From Sporisorium sorghi (Eukaryota > Basidiomycota > Ustilaginomycetes > Ustilaginales > Ustilaginaceae), in NCBI GenBank assembly GCA_023212695.1, contig JALCCG010000083.1, positions 1 through 64,000 on the forward strand: a stretch of 64,000 bases of DNA, given 5' to 3'. Positions 1 to 10,518 of the stretch are shown here, piece after piece (positions within the stretch are counted from its first letter, which is position 1; every line of letters begins with the position of its first letter). The translations under genes were made by a program, and so were the position numbers. The notes under the pieces are model-generated. The model searched no databases, was not told the DNA's origin, and saw nothing but the letters and a program-made list of their open reading frames with translations.

Positions 1-67
1 GAAAAAAGGCATTTAGAGAAAAGTCATTTTTTTGTGTTTTTTATTGTTTTTTCCTGCTGGTTATTTT

Positions 68-69
<2 letters not shown>

Positions 70-102
<33 letters not shown>
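70..102. repeat. poly(T) homopolymer, 33 bases
   Basis: Uninterrupted T run on the + strand, one of several long A/T homopolymers in the intergenic DNA of this window. Confidence 0.95.
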
Positions 103-1515
103 CTGGCAATCAAAATTCCAACGCTTTTGCTGCTTTGTCTCAGCGTGCTCTTGTGTTGCCTGCATCTGTTGCTGCCAAAAATCTGGTCGCTGATTCGGCT
201 CTTTGTTCAAACCCGAGCTCGAATCACCGCTTGGTGGGCTGCCCCACTGCAAATCAGCTGTGTGCAGTTAAGCTGCATTTTGGAGTTTGTCTCGTCTTGG
301 TTCTCTCTCTCTCTCTTTCTCTCACCTTGCGCCGCGCCTTTTTGGCACTCACAAACTCTCTTCTCGTGGCTGATGCGCCTAAACCCTCATCTCCGTGTCA
401 AGTTGGATTCACGATTGCATCTCTCTCCACTCTAACCCTCTCTCTCCCCCCTCTCTCTCTTTTTCTGCCCTCGAGTTTGCTATCTTGGCTATCATCACTG
501 CGCTCGCTCTGTTGCAGCTCCTGTCCCCACGCTTCTCTCCTCTCTGCTGATTGTTGCTGCTGCTGCTGCTGCTACCTTCATTATCCACCCCGTTCCTCGC
601 GATTCCAGTGATTGCGCTTTTCATCGATTGGGCAACCGACTTGCTTGTGCGCCTGCTGCGCCCGACATCACCTTTCTCATCCTGATCCTCACCTTCACCT
701 CGATCCTCACTGTCATCCTCATCCTCTCTACGCTTGTCGCACTTGACACCGTCCCAACCACCATCGGCAGACCCTCGCCACCTGCCAACACCATCATCCG
801 TCATCATCCGTCATCACCGTCGCTACCGTTGCGACACCTGTACGCACCCGTTCAGCACGCTAGGTGTCAATACTCGTTCCCACGCTCTGATCCCGACAAC
901 GTTTCGGCTCGCTCTCTTCCACAGCTTGCAGCTCGTCTCTCCTCGCGCTCTGCACCTGCAACACGCAGAATACCACCTTCAGTAGCTAAGAGCTGCACAT
1001 CAGCACTCGCCTCGTTTCGATAATCATCTTGCGCGTCGGCCGTACACTTCTAGACCCCGTCCGTCTCGCGAATCGGCCTTATTCCTCGCTTCCTTGCTCT
1101 CGTCACGCGAATCTCTGTGGAGCTCTTGACGGGTCCAACTTTCAAGTTCGTCTCGCCGTCAACACCGACGATCTGCTCAGCCTGGTCTGGTCACGATAGC
1201 GTTTTCCCGATCCATTCCAAGCCAAGGGCCAAATCAGCAAGCACAGCGAGGTCAGAGAGTCAAGGACTGCAACATATACGTTTGAGCTCTTTGTCTCTCG
1301 CATCTCGCTTGTCAGCTTATCCGCTCGGGATTTCGCGAGCTTGCTGCGCTTCTGCTCATCCAACGCATCGCATCGCATTGCGTCGCTGCGATCCACGACC
1401 AGCTCGAAGCGTTTCCCTTTCAGTACAATCACAATCGATCGGCGCTCTATCGATCAGTCGAAAGCGTATGGGCCCAGCCTCAGTCGAATACAGATTCGAA
1501 CATGTCGTCCGCAGG

Positions 1516-1586
1516 GTAAGTCTTTTTGCTCCCCCATTGTGCCCTTTCAATTGGCCCCACCGATGGGCGCGAATCGCGTCTTTTAG
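1516..1586 (+). other. Candidate 5'-leader intron upstream of the SRPK gene
   Basis: GTAAGT donor at 1516 and a TTTTAG acceptor ending at 1586, with a pyrimidine-rich interior. It follows a short reading frame that begins at ATG 1502. The size fits the other introns of the window (81-161 nt) but is slightly shorter. Inference only; no protein similarity supports coding on either side. Confidence 0.35.
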
Positions 1587-2201
1587 GCGTTCTTGGCTGC
1601 TGCTCATCTGCACACTCCGCCGGGGGATGAAGTGCTCGTGTGGCTTGCATCGGCGAGAGCGCCGATTGCACAGGCCATCGCACTGCCGGATTTCGCGGAT
1701 GGTGGCGGTGGGATGTGATGGCTTTAGAGGAAACGAGACAATGCGTCAGCATTCGGCTCTGTTCCGACGTTGCGCGCTGGCTCAGTTTGCGCGTGTCTCG
1801 ATGCTTCGATTGCACACGCAAGTTTAGGGTTGGCGCCCGAGCTTGTTTTCGGTCTGCTGCCGTGCTTTCATTGCAGTGCGCTCTTGCTTCGCTGCTGCCT
1901 CATCCGCCATCCGCCAAGAGTGTCTTGGCAGTCAGAGCCAGAGCCAGAGCGAGAGCGAGAGCCTCGAGGATATCAGGTCATGCGGCGCAAGAGCCCCTTC
2001 TTTCTCTCGACTTCATCTGTCTCGCTTGTTCCGCGGCTGTGTTTTCACCGCAATCACGCGCGGTGGTGCAGCAGCAGCGGCAGCAGAACGACGCACGTCG
2101 ACTGTCTCTGCTGCCTTGATCTCCGATCTCCTCCATCTTGCTGCTACGACAAAGAATCGCAAGCTGACTTATTCTCTTCCATCCTGATCAATCTGCGTAC
2201 C

Positions 2202-4769
2202 ATGCTCCACAACCACAGCCCCTCAAACCAGCACAGCGACAAGGACTTTAACCCCGTCATCGTTTCCACCTACACCCCAGACCCCTCGCCAGTCAGCTCA
2301 CCCAGCGCTCCGTCGGCAGTACCAGTTTCAATGGCAAGCGCGGCATACCACCATCCACCCGCTCATTCGTCAGCTTCCATCTCGATAGCAGGTGCTTCGC
2401 AAGAAGAGAACACGCCCAGTTTTGGTCCATCGTCCATCAACGCATCCTCGGACATGGGCTCCGTCATGACAGAAGACGAAGAGAATCTCGAAGAATACGG
2501 CAAGGGCGGTTACCATCCCGTCCACGTGGGAGACACCTTCTCCGACGGCCGCTATCTCATCGTGCGCAAGCTCGGTTGGGGTCATTTCTCCACCGTCTGG
2601 CTTGCAAAAGACAACAAGATGAAGAGACACGTCGCGCTCAAGGTGGTCAAGAGCGCCACCCACTACACAGAGACCGCTCTCGACGAAATCAAGCTGCTCC
2701 AGCGTCTCGTTTCCGCCAACCCGAATCACCCAGGCAGGCGACACTGCGTCTCGCTGCTCGATCACTTCCGTCACAAGGGCCCCAACGGCTCGCACGTCTG
2801 CATGGTCTTTGAGGTGCTCGGAGAGAACCTGCTCGGCCTCATCAAGCGCTATCAGCACCGCGGCGTGCCGCCGTACATCGTCAAACAGATCGCCAAGCAG
2901 GTGCTCCTCGGTCTCGACTACATGCACCGGGAGTGCGGCATCATCCACACCGATCTCAAACCCGAAAACGTGCTCATCTGCATCGAGGATGTCGAGGCGG
3001 TCGTCGAAGCCGAGTTGCGGTCGAATCCAGCTGCAGTTCCCACCAAGCTGGTTGGCGTGCCGCCAAGTCAAGGTCGAGGAGGCACACAGACGCCCAGAAG
3101 AGACGGCATCTTCATCACAGGCTCGCAGCCATTGCCGAGTCCCAGCAGCAGTTTGGGTTCCAGTCCCATGTTTGACAAGTGGGCCTTTGGCATGTCCAAG
3201 ATTGACAAGCCCAGCGTCAGCGATTCCGAAAATGGCTTCCGCAGCGGCGCTAGCAGCGAGGCGGCTGGGTCCAAGGGCGGATCGCTGGCCGCGAGCAAAG
3301 AGAGGGAGCATTCCACCGAGATGATCGGCCAAGGCATTTCGCAACTCAGCACGCAAAGTCCGAGCATCTTGCCTGCCGACTCGTTCGGAAGCAGGATGTC
3401 CACCGGTGCGCCCCAGCAGAAGGGTCCTTCGCTGCTTTCGCTCGGAGCGCCGCGTGTGCCACCACAGCCATCCGATTCGGCAGCAGCAACACCGGCGCCG
3501 CAAGCCGGAGCAGCAGCTGCCGAGCCGTCCGACTCGCCCTCGCCCATGTCGGTCGACTCGCCCAGCCCCACCGAACAGCAAGAGCCAACAGAAGCTGCGG
3601 ATCAGGAGATGCATCAACGCGCAGTCACAGCAGGCGATCCCAACACGCTTCCGCCTCCCCCGCCCTACGATCCCAGCTCGCTCGAACGCATCACGGTCAA
3701 GATTGCCGATCTGGGCAACGCTTGTTGGATCGACCATCATTTTACCAACGACATTCAGACGCGCCAGTACCGCTGCCCCGAAGTCATCTTGGGTGCCAAA
3801 TGGGGCCCCACTGCCGACATGTGGTCGGCAAGCTGCATGTTTTTCGAGCTCTTGACCGGCGACTACCTATTCGACCCTGCTTCCGGCACAAAGTACAACA
3901 AGGACGACGATCACGTCGCTCAGATCATTGAGCTTTTGGGCGATTTCCCCAAGAGTCTTGCATTTGCCGGCAAGTACAGCGCCGACATTTTCAACCGACG
4001 CGGCGAGCTTCGTCACATCCACAAGCTGCGCTTCTGGCCGCTCATGTCGGTGCTGCAGGAAAAGTATCTCCTGCCTTACAACGAGGCCAACGAGCTTTCG
4101 TCGTTTTTGCTGCCCATGCTGCGGCTGCATCCCGAGAAGCGAAGCAACGCACGCGAGTTGCTGGATCACCCGTGGCTCGAGGGTATTGTGATGCAGGGCG
4201 AAATCGAGCTGGCCATGAAGCAGGCGGGCATTGACGTGGATGCCTTGACGTCTGGAAGTCCATCAAGCAGCACGCTTCCGCCGGGTTTGACGCCGAGCGA
4301 GGCGGATGCGCTCAAGCCGGTTGGGTCTGTGTCGAGCAGCCCTGCTACGATTTCGTTGAACATGCAAGGGCTCGAGGACGCCAAGCGGCGTGCTGCGCAG
4401 CACCAGGCTGAAGCGGCGACTGCTGCTGGTCGTGCGAACGGAATCAGTGGTGAAGCGTCGAACCAGACGAGCGCGGCGTCGTCGGCGCTGCCTACGCCGT
4501 CCAACAGCGGCTCGCGCGATCCAGTGCACGCTTTGCAGGTCGAGGCGAACGAACGGTCGTCGTCAGCGGATGCAGCGGGGGAGTCGCACATGACGGTGAA
4601 GGGCTTGTCGGGAGACGATTCGGGCATTCGATCTGTTTCGACGCCCAAGTTGTCGGCGCAGCAATCGACGCCTCAGCAACAGCGGCAGGGAGGGTCGTCG
4701 AGCAACAGGGAGCCCGGGTCGCCATCGCCGCAGGGGCTGCCTCGGCCGGTGGCTACGACTGTGCAATAG
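2202..4769 (+). CDS. SR-protein-specific kinase (SRPK / Sky1 / Dsk1 type)
   Basis: 855-residue serine/threonine kinase of the SRPK family, which phosphorylates Arg-Ser dipeptides of SR splicing factors and shuttles between cytoplasm and nucleus. The N-lobe starts near residue 118 with the glycine loop KLGWGHFSTVW. The ATP lysine is Lys147 (VALKVVK). The catalytic loop is HTDLKPEN at 249-256, with the HTD form usual in SRPKs. The Mg motif is DLG at about 503, followed by the family-specific GNACW and TRQYRCPEVILG. A Ser/Pro/Ala-rich spacer of about 230 residues (roughly 262-495) splits the two lobes, the hallmark of SRPKs. N- and C-terminal tails are low complexity. The ATG at 2202 was chosen because the open frame upstream to 1770 has no protein character. 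Single exon. Confidence 0.96.
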   Translation: MLHNHSPSNQHSDKDFNPVIVSTYTPDPSPVSSPSAPSAVPVSMASAAYHHPPAHSSASISIAGASQEENTPSFGPSSINASSDMGSVMTEDEENLEEYGKGGYHPVHVGDTFSDGRYLIVRKLGWGHFSTVWLAKDNKMKRHVALKVVKSATHYTETALDEIKLLQRLVSANPNHPGRRHCVSLLDHFRHKGPNGSHVCMVFEVLGENLLGLIKRYQHRGVPPYIVKQIAKQVLLGLDYMHRECGIIHTDLKPENVLICIEDVEAVVEAELRSNPAAVPTKLVGVPPSQGRGGTQTPRRDGIFITGSQPLPSPSSSLGSSPMFDKWAFGMSKIDKPSVSDSENGFRSGASSEAAGSKGGSLAASKEREHSTEMIGQGISQLSTQSPSILPADSFGSRMSTGAPQQKGPSLLSLGAPRVPPQPSDSAAATPAPQAGAAAAEPSDSPSPMSVDSPSPTEQQEPTEAADQEMHQRAVTAGDPNTLPPPPPYDPSSLERITVKIADLGNACWIDHHFTNDIQTRQYRCPEVILGAKWGPTADMWSASCMFFELLTGDYLFDPASGTKYNKDDDHVAQIIELLGDFPKSLAFAGKYSADIFNRRGELRHIHKLRFWPLMSVLQEKYLLPYNEANELSSFLLPMLRLHPEKRSNARELLDHPWLEGIVMQGEIELAMKQAGIDVDALTSGSPSSSTLPPGLTPSEADALKPVGSVSSSPATISLNMQGLEDAKRRAAQHQAEAATAAGRANGISGEASNQTSAASSALPTPSNSGSRDPVHALQVEANERSSSADAAGESHMTVKGLSGDDSGIRSVSTPKLSAQQSTPQQQRQGGSSSNREPGSPSPQGLPRPVATTVQ

Positions 4770-6248
4770 ATGCACGCGCAGACAAGCGAGCAGGTGCGCA
4801 CGACAGCGGCTGTCCGACAGAGGGGATTTCCGCGAGATGATGCCTTTTCGTAAAGGGTCGAGGGTTTTGGCCCGTGTACCATCAGATACCACTTTCTTCG
4901 TCTTTCCAGTTTCTTGTTGTTGTTTGAATGCGTATTGTTTTCTCTCCCGACGTGGTGGTGTGAGTGTTGTTTGAGGGCGTTGATCTTGTTCCAAGTGCGG
5001 CTGTGGATGTGCGTTGGGGAGTGGGGAAGGGCGAGGAGTGGCTGTGTGAAGTGGAATTGCTCGAGCTGTGTCTTGTGTGTGGCCAGCATGCGAGTGAGGG
5101 TGCGAGTGTGATTGCGAGTGGTGAGTGCTGAGGCAGAGCGAGCGGGGGGGGGGGCTTGGCTGCGGTTATGTGCGGCGCTGTGGGGCTTGTCTGGAAGTAG
5201 ACTGGCAGGGGTTGGATTCGCAGAGCGATTAGTCGTACGACGAGCGACATGGCGTGGCATGGAGCACGCAGAGCACGAAGGGGAGCAAGAGGAGCGGCTA
5301 GAACAACGGACATGCAGAGCAACAAGGACGCAGAGCATTGAGTGGGCATGCAGGGCGGCCTTGAGCGAGCACCAGGGAGTACGAGGAGCGGCGAAGGGCG
5401 AGGAGTGACGATGGGCATGCACAGCGACATGGAGCGTGAGGTGCACGAAGAGCAAAAGAGGGCATGAGGAGTGGGGCACAAGTGCGAGCACCAGGGCTTT
5501 CAAGCACGAGGAGCGACACTGGGCACCAAGTGGGAAGGGCAGCAAAGAGCGTCTTCTGAGCACCAAGAGCAACAACGGAGGAGGAGCCACATCAAGCACG
5601 AAGATTAGCATCGAGCGACGTCGAGCTCAAGAAGCACCCAAGAGCATCAAGAGCATCAAAGAGCGACTCGGAGCACCCCACGGAGCGCAAATTGGGCGAC
5701 AACGCCGACATGATGCAGAGCGACACTGGATACACGGAGCGACATGGAGCACTGAAGAGCAACATCGAGCACTATGAGCGAGCAGCGAGCAGCAAGCAGC
5801 AGACGAGGAGCGGACGCGGCGCAACGTCGATCACCAAGAGCAAAATCGGGTAACCGAGAGCCACCGAGAGCGCTGAAGAGCGATAACATCGAGCAGCAAG
5901 GCAAGCAAGATCAGTGAGAGCAGCACCGACAGCCAAGAGCGACACGCAAAGGCACCTCGAGTGCGCACACTGGGCACGAAGAGCAACGTGGCGCAACATC
6001 GAGCAGGTTGGGCAAGTTCAGGGCACGCACGGCCAAAAAGCTGCCTTCCAAACAGCCACCACCATCGGCCCGAGCTGCTGCTTGCATCACACAAGAGACC
6101 AGCTCGGACGCAAGGCCATCACGTGAAGCCGACTGACACGCTTCTCAGCCACGCACAACACACCACTTGATCTCTCACACCCGATCAAAGCACTGATACA
6201 AATACACATGCGATTACGTTGCTACACAGCTGTTCGCCGTGAACGGCT
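4770..6248. other. Intergenic region between convergent genes, mostly degenerate repeat
   Basis: Lies between the 3' end of the kinase gene and the 3' end of the minus-strand orphan gene. From about 5100 the + strand is purine-rich and built of imperfect GAGCA/GAGCGA units. The Leu/Ala/Ser/Cys-rich minus-strand frames here (longest about 310 codons, 4673-5611) are products of this composition, not genes. Confidence 0.7.
5230..6010. repeat. Degenerate purine-rich GAGC-type repeat array
   Basis: About 780 bp in which variants of GAGCGACATGGAGC, GAGCACCAAGAGCAACA and GAGCGACACTGGGCAC recur every 10-20 bases without a fixed register. The phrases ATGGAGCAC, AAGAGCAACA and GGGCACGAAGAGCAA each recur. 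It looks like an old, heavily mutated minisatellite. No family name can be given. Confidence 0.6.
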
Positions 6249-7535
6249 CTAATAAAGGTTATCCAACGGCGCACTCGTGGGATTCTCAAATGTCCAGCCC
6301 GCCGCAAAGTCTGGTTCGAAGCTGCTTCTCGCGGCACCCCTGGCGCTGCTGAAACTGCTCGTCTGCGCACGCGCAAAAGACGAAGCGTACTGGTGCGGCG
6401 GCGGCCTCAACACGCTGTGCGCGCGACCCTGACTGTGGCTCTGCGCATACGCGCTTCGTGACGAGGCGCGCGGCAGCGTCGATGCTCTGTTGGGCGCCGT
6501 TGTCGTGGGCGCAAATGTCAAGTCCTGGAAGATGGATGCGTACGCCGAGGGGCTGCTGTGGCGCCTCGACTCGCGCGGCTCGATCACACTCGCGGCGTGG
6601 TGCTTGTGCGTGACTTCGTGGTTGGCGCCGAGTGCATTGCGTGTACTGCGCGCCGTCGGCAGTGAGTGCGACCTCGACGACGTCGGCGCAGACGACGAGG
6701 GCAGTGTGCCCAACGAGAGCCAGGACGTCTTGCTCACCTTGTCCGCGGCGGCGGAGGGCAGGTCCGAGAGCTTCTGGCGCAGCGTTTCGGCCTGCAACGC
6801 TGTTGTTGGCGAGTCGATGTCCATGGGGGGAGGCGACGCGGTGCCGGGCGAGGTGCAGCTGCTCTCGGCGTCGTCGCAGCGCGACCAGAGCGAGCTCGAG
6901 TCGTCGCACACGCTGCTCGAGTCTTCGGTGGTGTCGGATGCCAAGGACAACGTAGGGCTGGTCGGGCTGCAGGGCTCGTCTTGCTCCATCGACGTCACCT
7001 CGTCCGTAGTAAGCGCTTTGGCGGATCGCGTCTCGATCCTCGCGGGCGCCGGCTCGTCCAGACGCACACTCGCCTCCTCCACCGTATCCTCCGCTGCTGC
7101 AGCTGTCGTTACCAACAACGACGTCGAGGCAGAGCAAGGCGATGAGCGACGCGCCTTCTTGTTGTGGTAGTACTCTTCAAAGCGATACCCCTGCGGACCC
7201 TTGCGTCGTCGTCCGATGGGCTGCCCCTCTTTATCGTAGATCTGGTGGATGGGGTAGGCGTACGTGCCGTTCCAGTAAAGGCCGTGCTCGTCCCAGCCGA
7301 GCTCGTCGGTCTTGACAGGCACAAAGAGCACCGACCTTTCGTACTGCTGCTCCGGGAGGCTGGTCGAGTAGCTGGGCGGTGCGTCGGGAGGCGTGATGAG
7401 GATGCTGGGCACGACAAAGCTGCGCGACGTTGTTGGTTTTGGCACAGCGGCGTCGATGGTGAGTGCCGGCTTTTTAGATGCCAGACCCAGACCTGCTGGG
7501 TGCTGCGGCATGGCGGGTGCAGCTGCCGACGCCAT
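6249..7535 (-). CDS. Serine-rich protein of unknown function
   Basis: 428 residues, single exon, ATG at 7535. I do not recognise the family. The only compact part is near residues 65-130, an aromatic/charged block containing ERSVLFVPVK, DELGWDEHGLYWNG and RRRKGPQGYRFEEYY. The rest is Ser/Thr/Ala-rich and probably disordered, with an acidic Ser stretch in the middle. No signal peptide or membrane segment is visible. The basic KKARR after the conserved block could be a nuclear localisation signal (inference). Codon use resembles the neighbouring genes, and the GC-rich third positions support real coding. Its 3' end faces the kinase gene across the purine-rich repeat. Confidence 0.75.
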   Translation of the reverse strand: MASAAAPAMPQHPAGLGLASKKPALTIDAAVPKPTTSRSFVVPSILITPPDAPPSYSTSLPEQQYERSVLFVPVKTDELGWDEHGLYWNGTYAYPIHQIYDKEGQPIGRRRKGPQGYRFEEYYHNKKARRSSPCSASTSLLVTTAAAAEDTVEEASVRLDEPAPARIETRSAKALTTDEVTSMEQDEPCSPTSPTLSLASDTTEDSSSVCDDSSSLWSRCDDAESSCTSPGTASPPPMDIDSPTTALQAETLRQKLSDLPSAAADKVSKTSWLSLGTLPSSSAPTSSRSHSLPTARSTRNALGANHEVTHKHHAASVIEPRESRRHSSPSAYASIFQDLTFAPTTTAPNRASTLPRASSRSAYAQSHSQGRAHSVLRPPPHQYASSFARAQTSSFSSARGAARSSFEPDFAAGWTFENPTSAPLDNLY

Positions 7536-9763
7536 GGTTGGTTGAACGGCAATAGGTAGGTGTGTAGACGGAGCAAGCAGGAGGCGAGTCTCGAACCTGC
7601 TGAGGGTATTTAAGTGCGAAGCATGCGGCGGCGCCTGAGCTGGTGCTACAGGATGGTGCGAGCGAATGCAGGAAACGTCGCCCCTAGGCCGCGAAGTGGG
7701 TTGGTGGCAAACTTGGCGGCGTTTCGAAGGAGTACAGCACGTGCGAGTTGAGAAAGATGAGCTATTGATGCGCGTTGGCTGTGATGTTGAGAGATGAGGA
7801 CGAGTGGTGGTGGGAGGGCGATAAGGTGCAAAGATGCGAGCGTGCGTTATCGAAGTTTAGACTGAGACCGAGCCGATGCGAGACGAGACGAAGATGATAG
7901 TGAGGCAAGTTGAGAGCAATGCTGCTCAGACGGAAGCAAGAGGGATGAAGGAGGAAGGGTGTGGCGGGGTTAGAACAGAGCCGACGTTTAGGTTGAGTCT
8001 CAGTCGTGGTGCCGTCTCTAGGTCACTGCAGAGACAGAGCCAAGTGCAACTCAGTCAAATGCAACACATGTGCTGCTGCTGCTGCTGCTGCTGTCAAAAA
8101 CACTCTATTGTCCAGAACGGCATCAAGTGCGCGGACTTCTCTTGCTAAAAAAGAGGCAGTAGTGCAGTGGCGTGGTGCGTCAACAATGGCTTTTTAGCGT
8201 GGAAATAGATCATCGGACGCTAAGAGTAGCATATAGATTAGCACGGAACTATTGCGCAGCCGCGGAAGCATCACATCGTGTGTCTCAAAAGAAACTGTCG
8301 TTTGCGAGTGCCATCATCATCGAAAGGCCGCCTTCTGAGAGAGAGAGAGAGAAAAAAAAAAAAGCCCGGCGGGATTCCGATCTGTCGGCAATTTTCTCCG
8401 ACGACGAATATTGAACCGCTGTCGACAATCGACACACAGCGTTGGTGGCGATGACCGTCTTTTGGCTTTGCACCCTTTGATAAAATAAATAAATTAACTG
8501 TAAGCGATGCAACGCACGAGATCCTTGCGTGCAGATTCGAAGCTGTGCTTTCTACCCGAAACCGCTAACTAACTTACAGCTCAAGTGCTTGTTACAACAG
8601 CTTTGTTTTCTCCGCATCTACACGGAGGTGAGTGTCGTCAACAAAGCGTGTTCCTTTTCTTGGCCTGCAGCTGCTGGCACCGCCGTTGACTCTGTCACAA
8701 ACGAAAGAGCGTCAGTCCTTCATCGGACACAATCCGAATCAGAGCAGAAAGTGGCTTGCGGCCGAGCAGAGGCAGAGGGCAACTTCGGAGTGTGTGTGTG
8801 TGTGATCTTGTACAGTTCAGGTTCAGAACCTTCATTTCGTGGCGTTGGTAAGTAAGAGGACGGACCCGCCGCTTTTCATATCTAATCACACAAAGGGGCT
8901 GTTGCGCCCGCCAAGCGTAGAGAGAACAAAGCGTTTTTGGCACGTCACACACAAAGTGCCAGGATGCCCAGGGCGAGTTGCGGTGCAAGGGCGAGCGAGC
9001 AAGGCACTTGGCCAGTAGCACGTCACGCCGCTCTCTCTCTCTCTCTCTCTCTATGAGCGACGCGCAACGCACATCCATCGGATACCGAGTCGGTTCGCGA
9101 CAAATTCTATCCGAGGCTCTATGACCATTTTCGCTGCTCGCCCCTCGATCCAGCATGCTGGTGTAAGCAACCGTGGTCGGGCAACAATCAGTCAATGCTC
9201 GCGATTTCATCCATTACGGTGACACAAGATACCCATCATCAAGACGAGCACCAGCTTTGTTCGTCATCCTGACTACGTCTAAGCTGAAAAGAAGGGGGGA
9301 AAAAAGGTTGACTGACATTGCTGACGGCAAGCGACCCTAGCATTTCCAACTGGTGCTTGCTAGACAAGATTCGAAGGTTCATGATGCTCTTGATACTACG
9401 GAACAGGGGGAGTTGTTAGGCGAAACAATCCGAACCAGATGCCGCCCGCCGCAGGAACAAACACCCTCCCTCAAGCCACACTCACTTTCGTGAAAGCGCA
9501 CGGGCAAGCATCAAGAGCATCGATCTCGTCACACCCTGTCGAGCACCACCATCGAGTGTGACGGGTCACACGAAGTTCCGCTCGCTCTCGCCTACCAGCG
9601 GGTATCACAATCTACAGCTGTGCTGCTTGGCTCTGTCAGACGCCGTACCGAATTTGTTCACGGTGACGATCTTCCACGGGCGAGCGGGCGAGCTGCGAAA
9701 AAAATTCACTTCCCGGCGATTGGGTCTGTCGCTGCAATGCATCGTCATCACAGGAACGAACGG

Positions 9764-9796
<33 letters not shown>

Positions 9797-10518
9797 GGCG
9801 AACGCTCACATGGAGGGGCCATTGATTTCACTCTGCTCTCGGCACCAAGAGCTGAAACATGACGAGCGGTCGCGGTTCAGCCTGAAGCTCAAGTTCACTG
9901 GCGATGAGTGCTCCCAGGCGAGCCGAGCGACGACAGCAAGTGCGCCATGGTATCTTATGCGCAACGCGCTGCTTACCTGACCAAACCCGGACGCCGGAGT
10001 GGGCCTCCCGCAAATATCACAGCTCAACGCAGGAGCTCGCTCGGCCTTGGCGTCACGCTGTGTTACTGCGAGCGTGGAGCGCTGACGGCTAATCTCGCAG
10101 CTCGCCAAGACTCAAACAACCCTCTGAGAGAAAGCGCGTGTCGTGTCGTGCGTCACGATTTGCATCGCGCAGTTGCTCGCCGTCTCGCTTCCAGCCAAAA
10201 GCAAGTTCGCTTGACCATCAACGTTCAAGGTTGGTTAGCTCCATCAGCAGCCATCATCGTGTGTCCATGCATCTTCCAGCAGCCGACGGCAAGCGAACAA
10301 CAGCACCCCTTTGCTCTCGAGACCAGACTGCGTTGGTGCTCGCGAGCTGCCGCCGTAGCCGATTTTGCAAAGACTGTGTGCCCCGGTGACGCCCTGTCTG
10401 TTTACTCGACGATCAGAGCGCTTTGTGTGCGTGTGTCATGAACGAAAAAGTGGTATCTAATTGCGGCAAACCTTTTATGGCGACAGATGGGGTGATATTA
10501 AGCAAGCATGTCATCAAC
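7536..10518. other. Gene-poor intergenic region of about 3 kb
   Basis: No supportable gene on either strand. It contains a CTG run (about 8070-8094), a GA-then-A tract (8337-8364), a GT run (8791-8802), a CT run (9033-9052) and a 30-base A run (9764-9793). Frames of 130-177 codons here (for example 8695-9210 minus and 9908-10441 plus) show no domain, no low-entropy core and no neighbour-like codon bias. A non-coding RNA or divergent promoter could be hidden, but nothing supports it directly. Confidence 0.55.
9764..9793. repeat. poly(A) homopolymer, 30 bases
   Basis: Uninterrupted A run on the + strand in gene-poor DNA. Confidence 0.95.

Larger units (their letters stand above)
1..2201. other. 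Left-edge gene-poor region and probable leader of the SRPK gene
   Basis: No recognisable protein gene. The strand is strongly pyrimidine-rich (many CTCTCT and TCATCC runs), which produces long stop-free frames lacking any protein-like character. A 33-base T run lies at 70-102. A well-formed candidate intron lies at 1516-1586 (GTAAGT donor, TTTTAG acceptor, 71 nt) just after an ATG at 1502, so the region may hold a spliced 5' leader with an upstream ORF, or a short unrecognised transcript. The frame upstream of the kinase ATG at 2202 is open back to 1770 but reads as noise. Confidence 0.5.

Noticed and set aside
2370..3740. 456-codon minus-strand frame opposite the SRPK gene
   Set aside because: Antisense shadow; the plus strand carries kinase motifs in order.
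4673..5611. 312-codon minus-strand Leu/Ala/Ser-rich frame
   Set aside because: Produced by the purine-rich degenerate repeat on the other strand; it also overlaps the kinase 3' end.
7570..7610. tRNA T-arm-like TTCGAGAC on the minus strand
   Set aside because: The flanking stem does not pair and no anticodon or D arm can be drawn.
8225..8280. U6 snRNA-like words (AGATTAGCA.GG, TGCGCA)
   Set aside because: The ACAGAG box is missing, spacing is wrong and there is no U6 5' stem; chance similarity.
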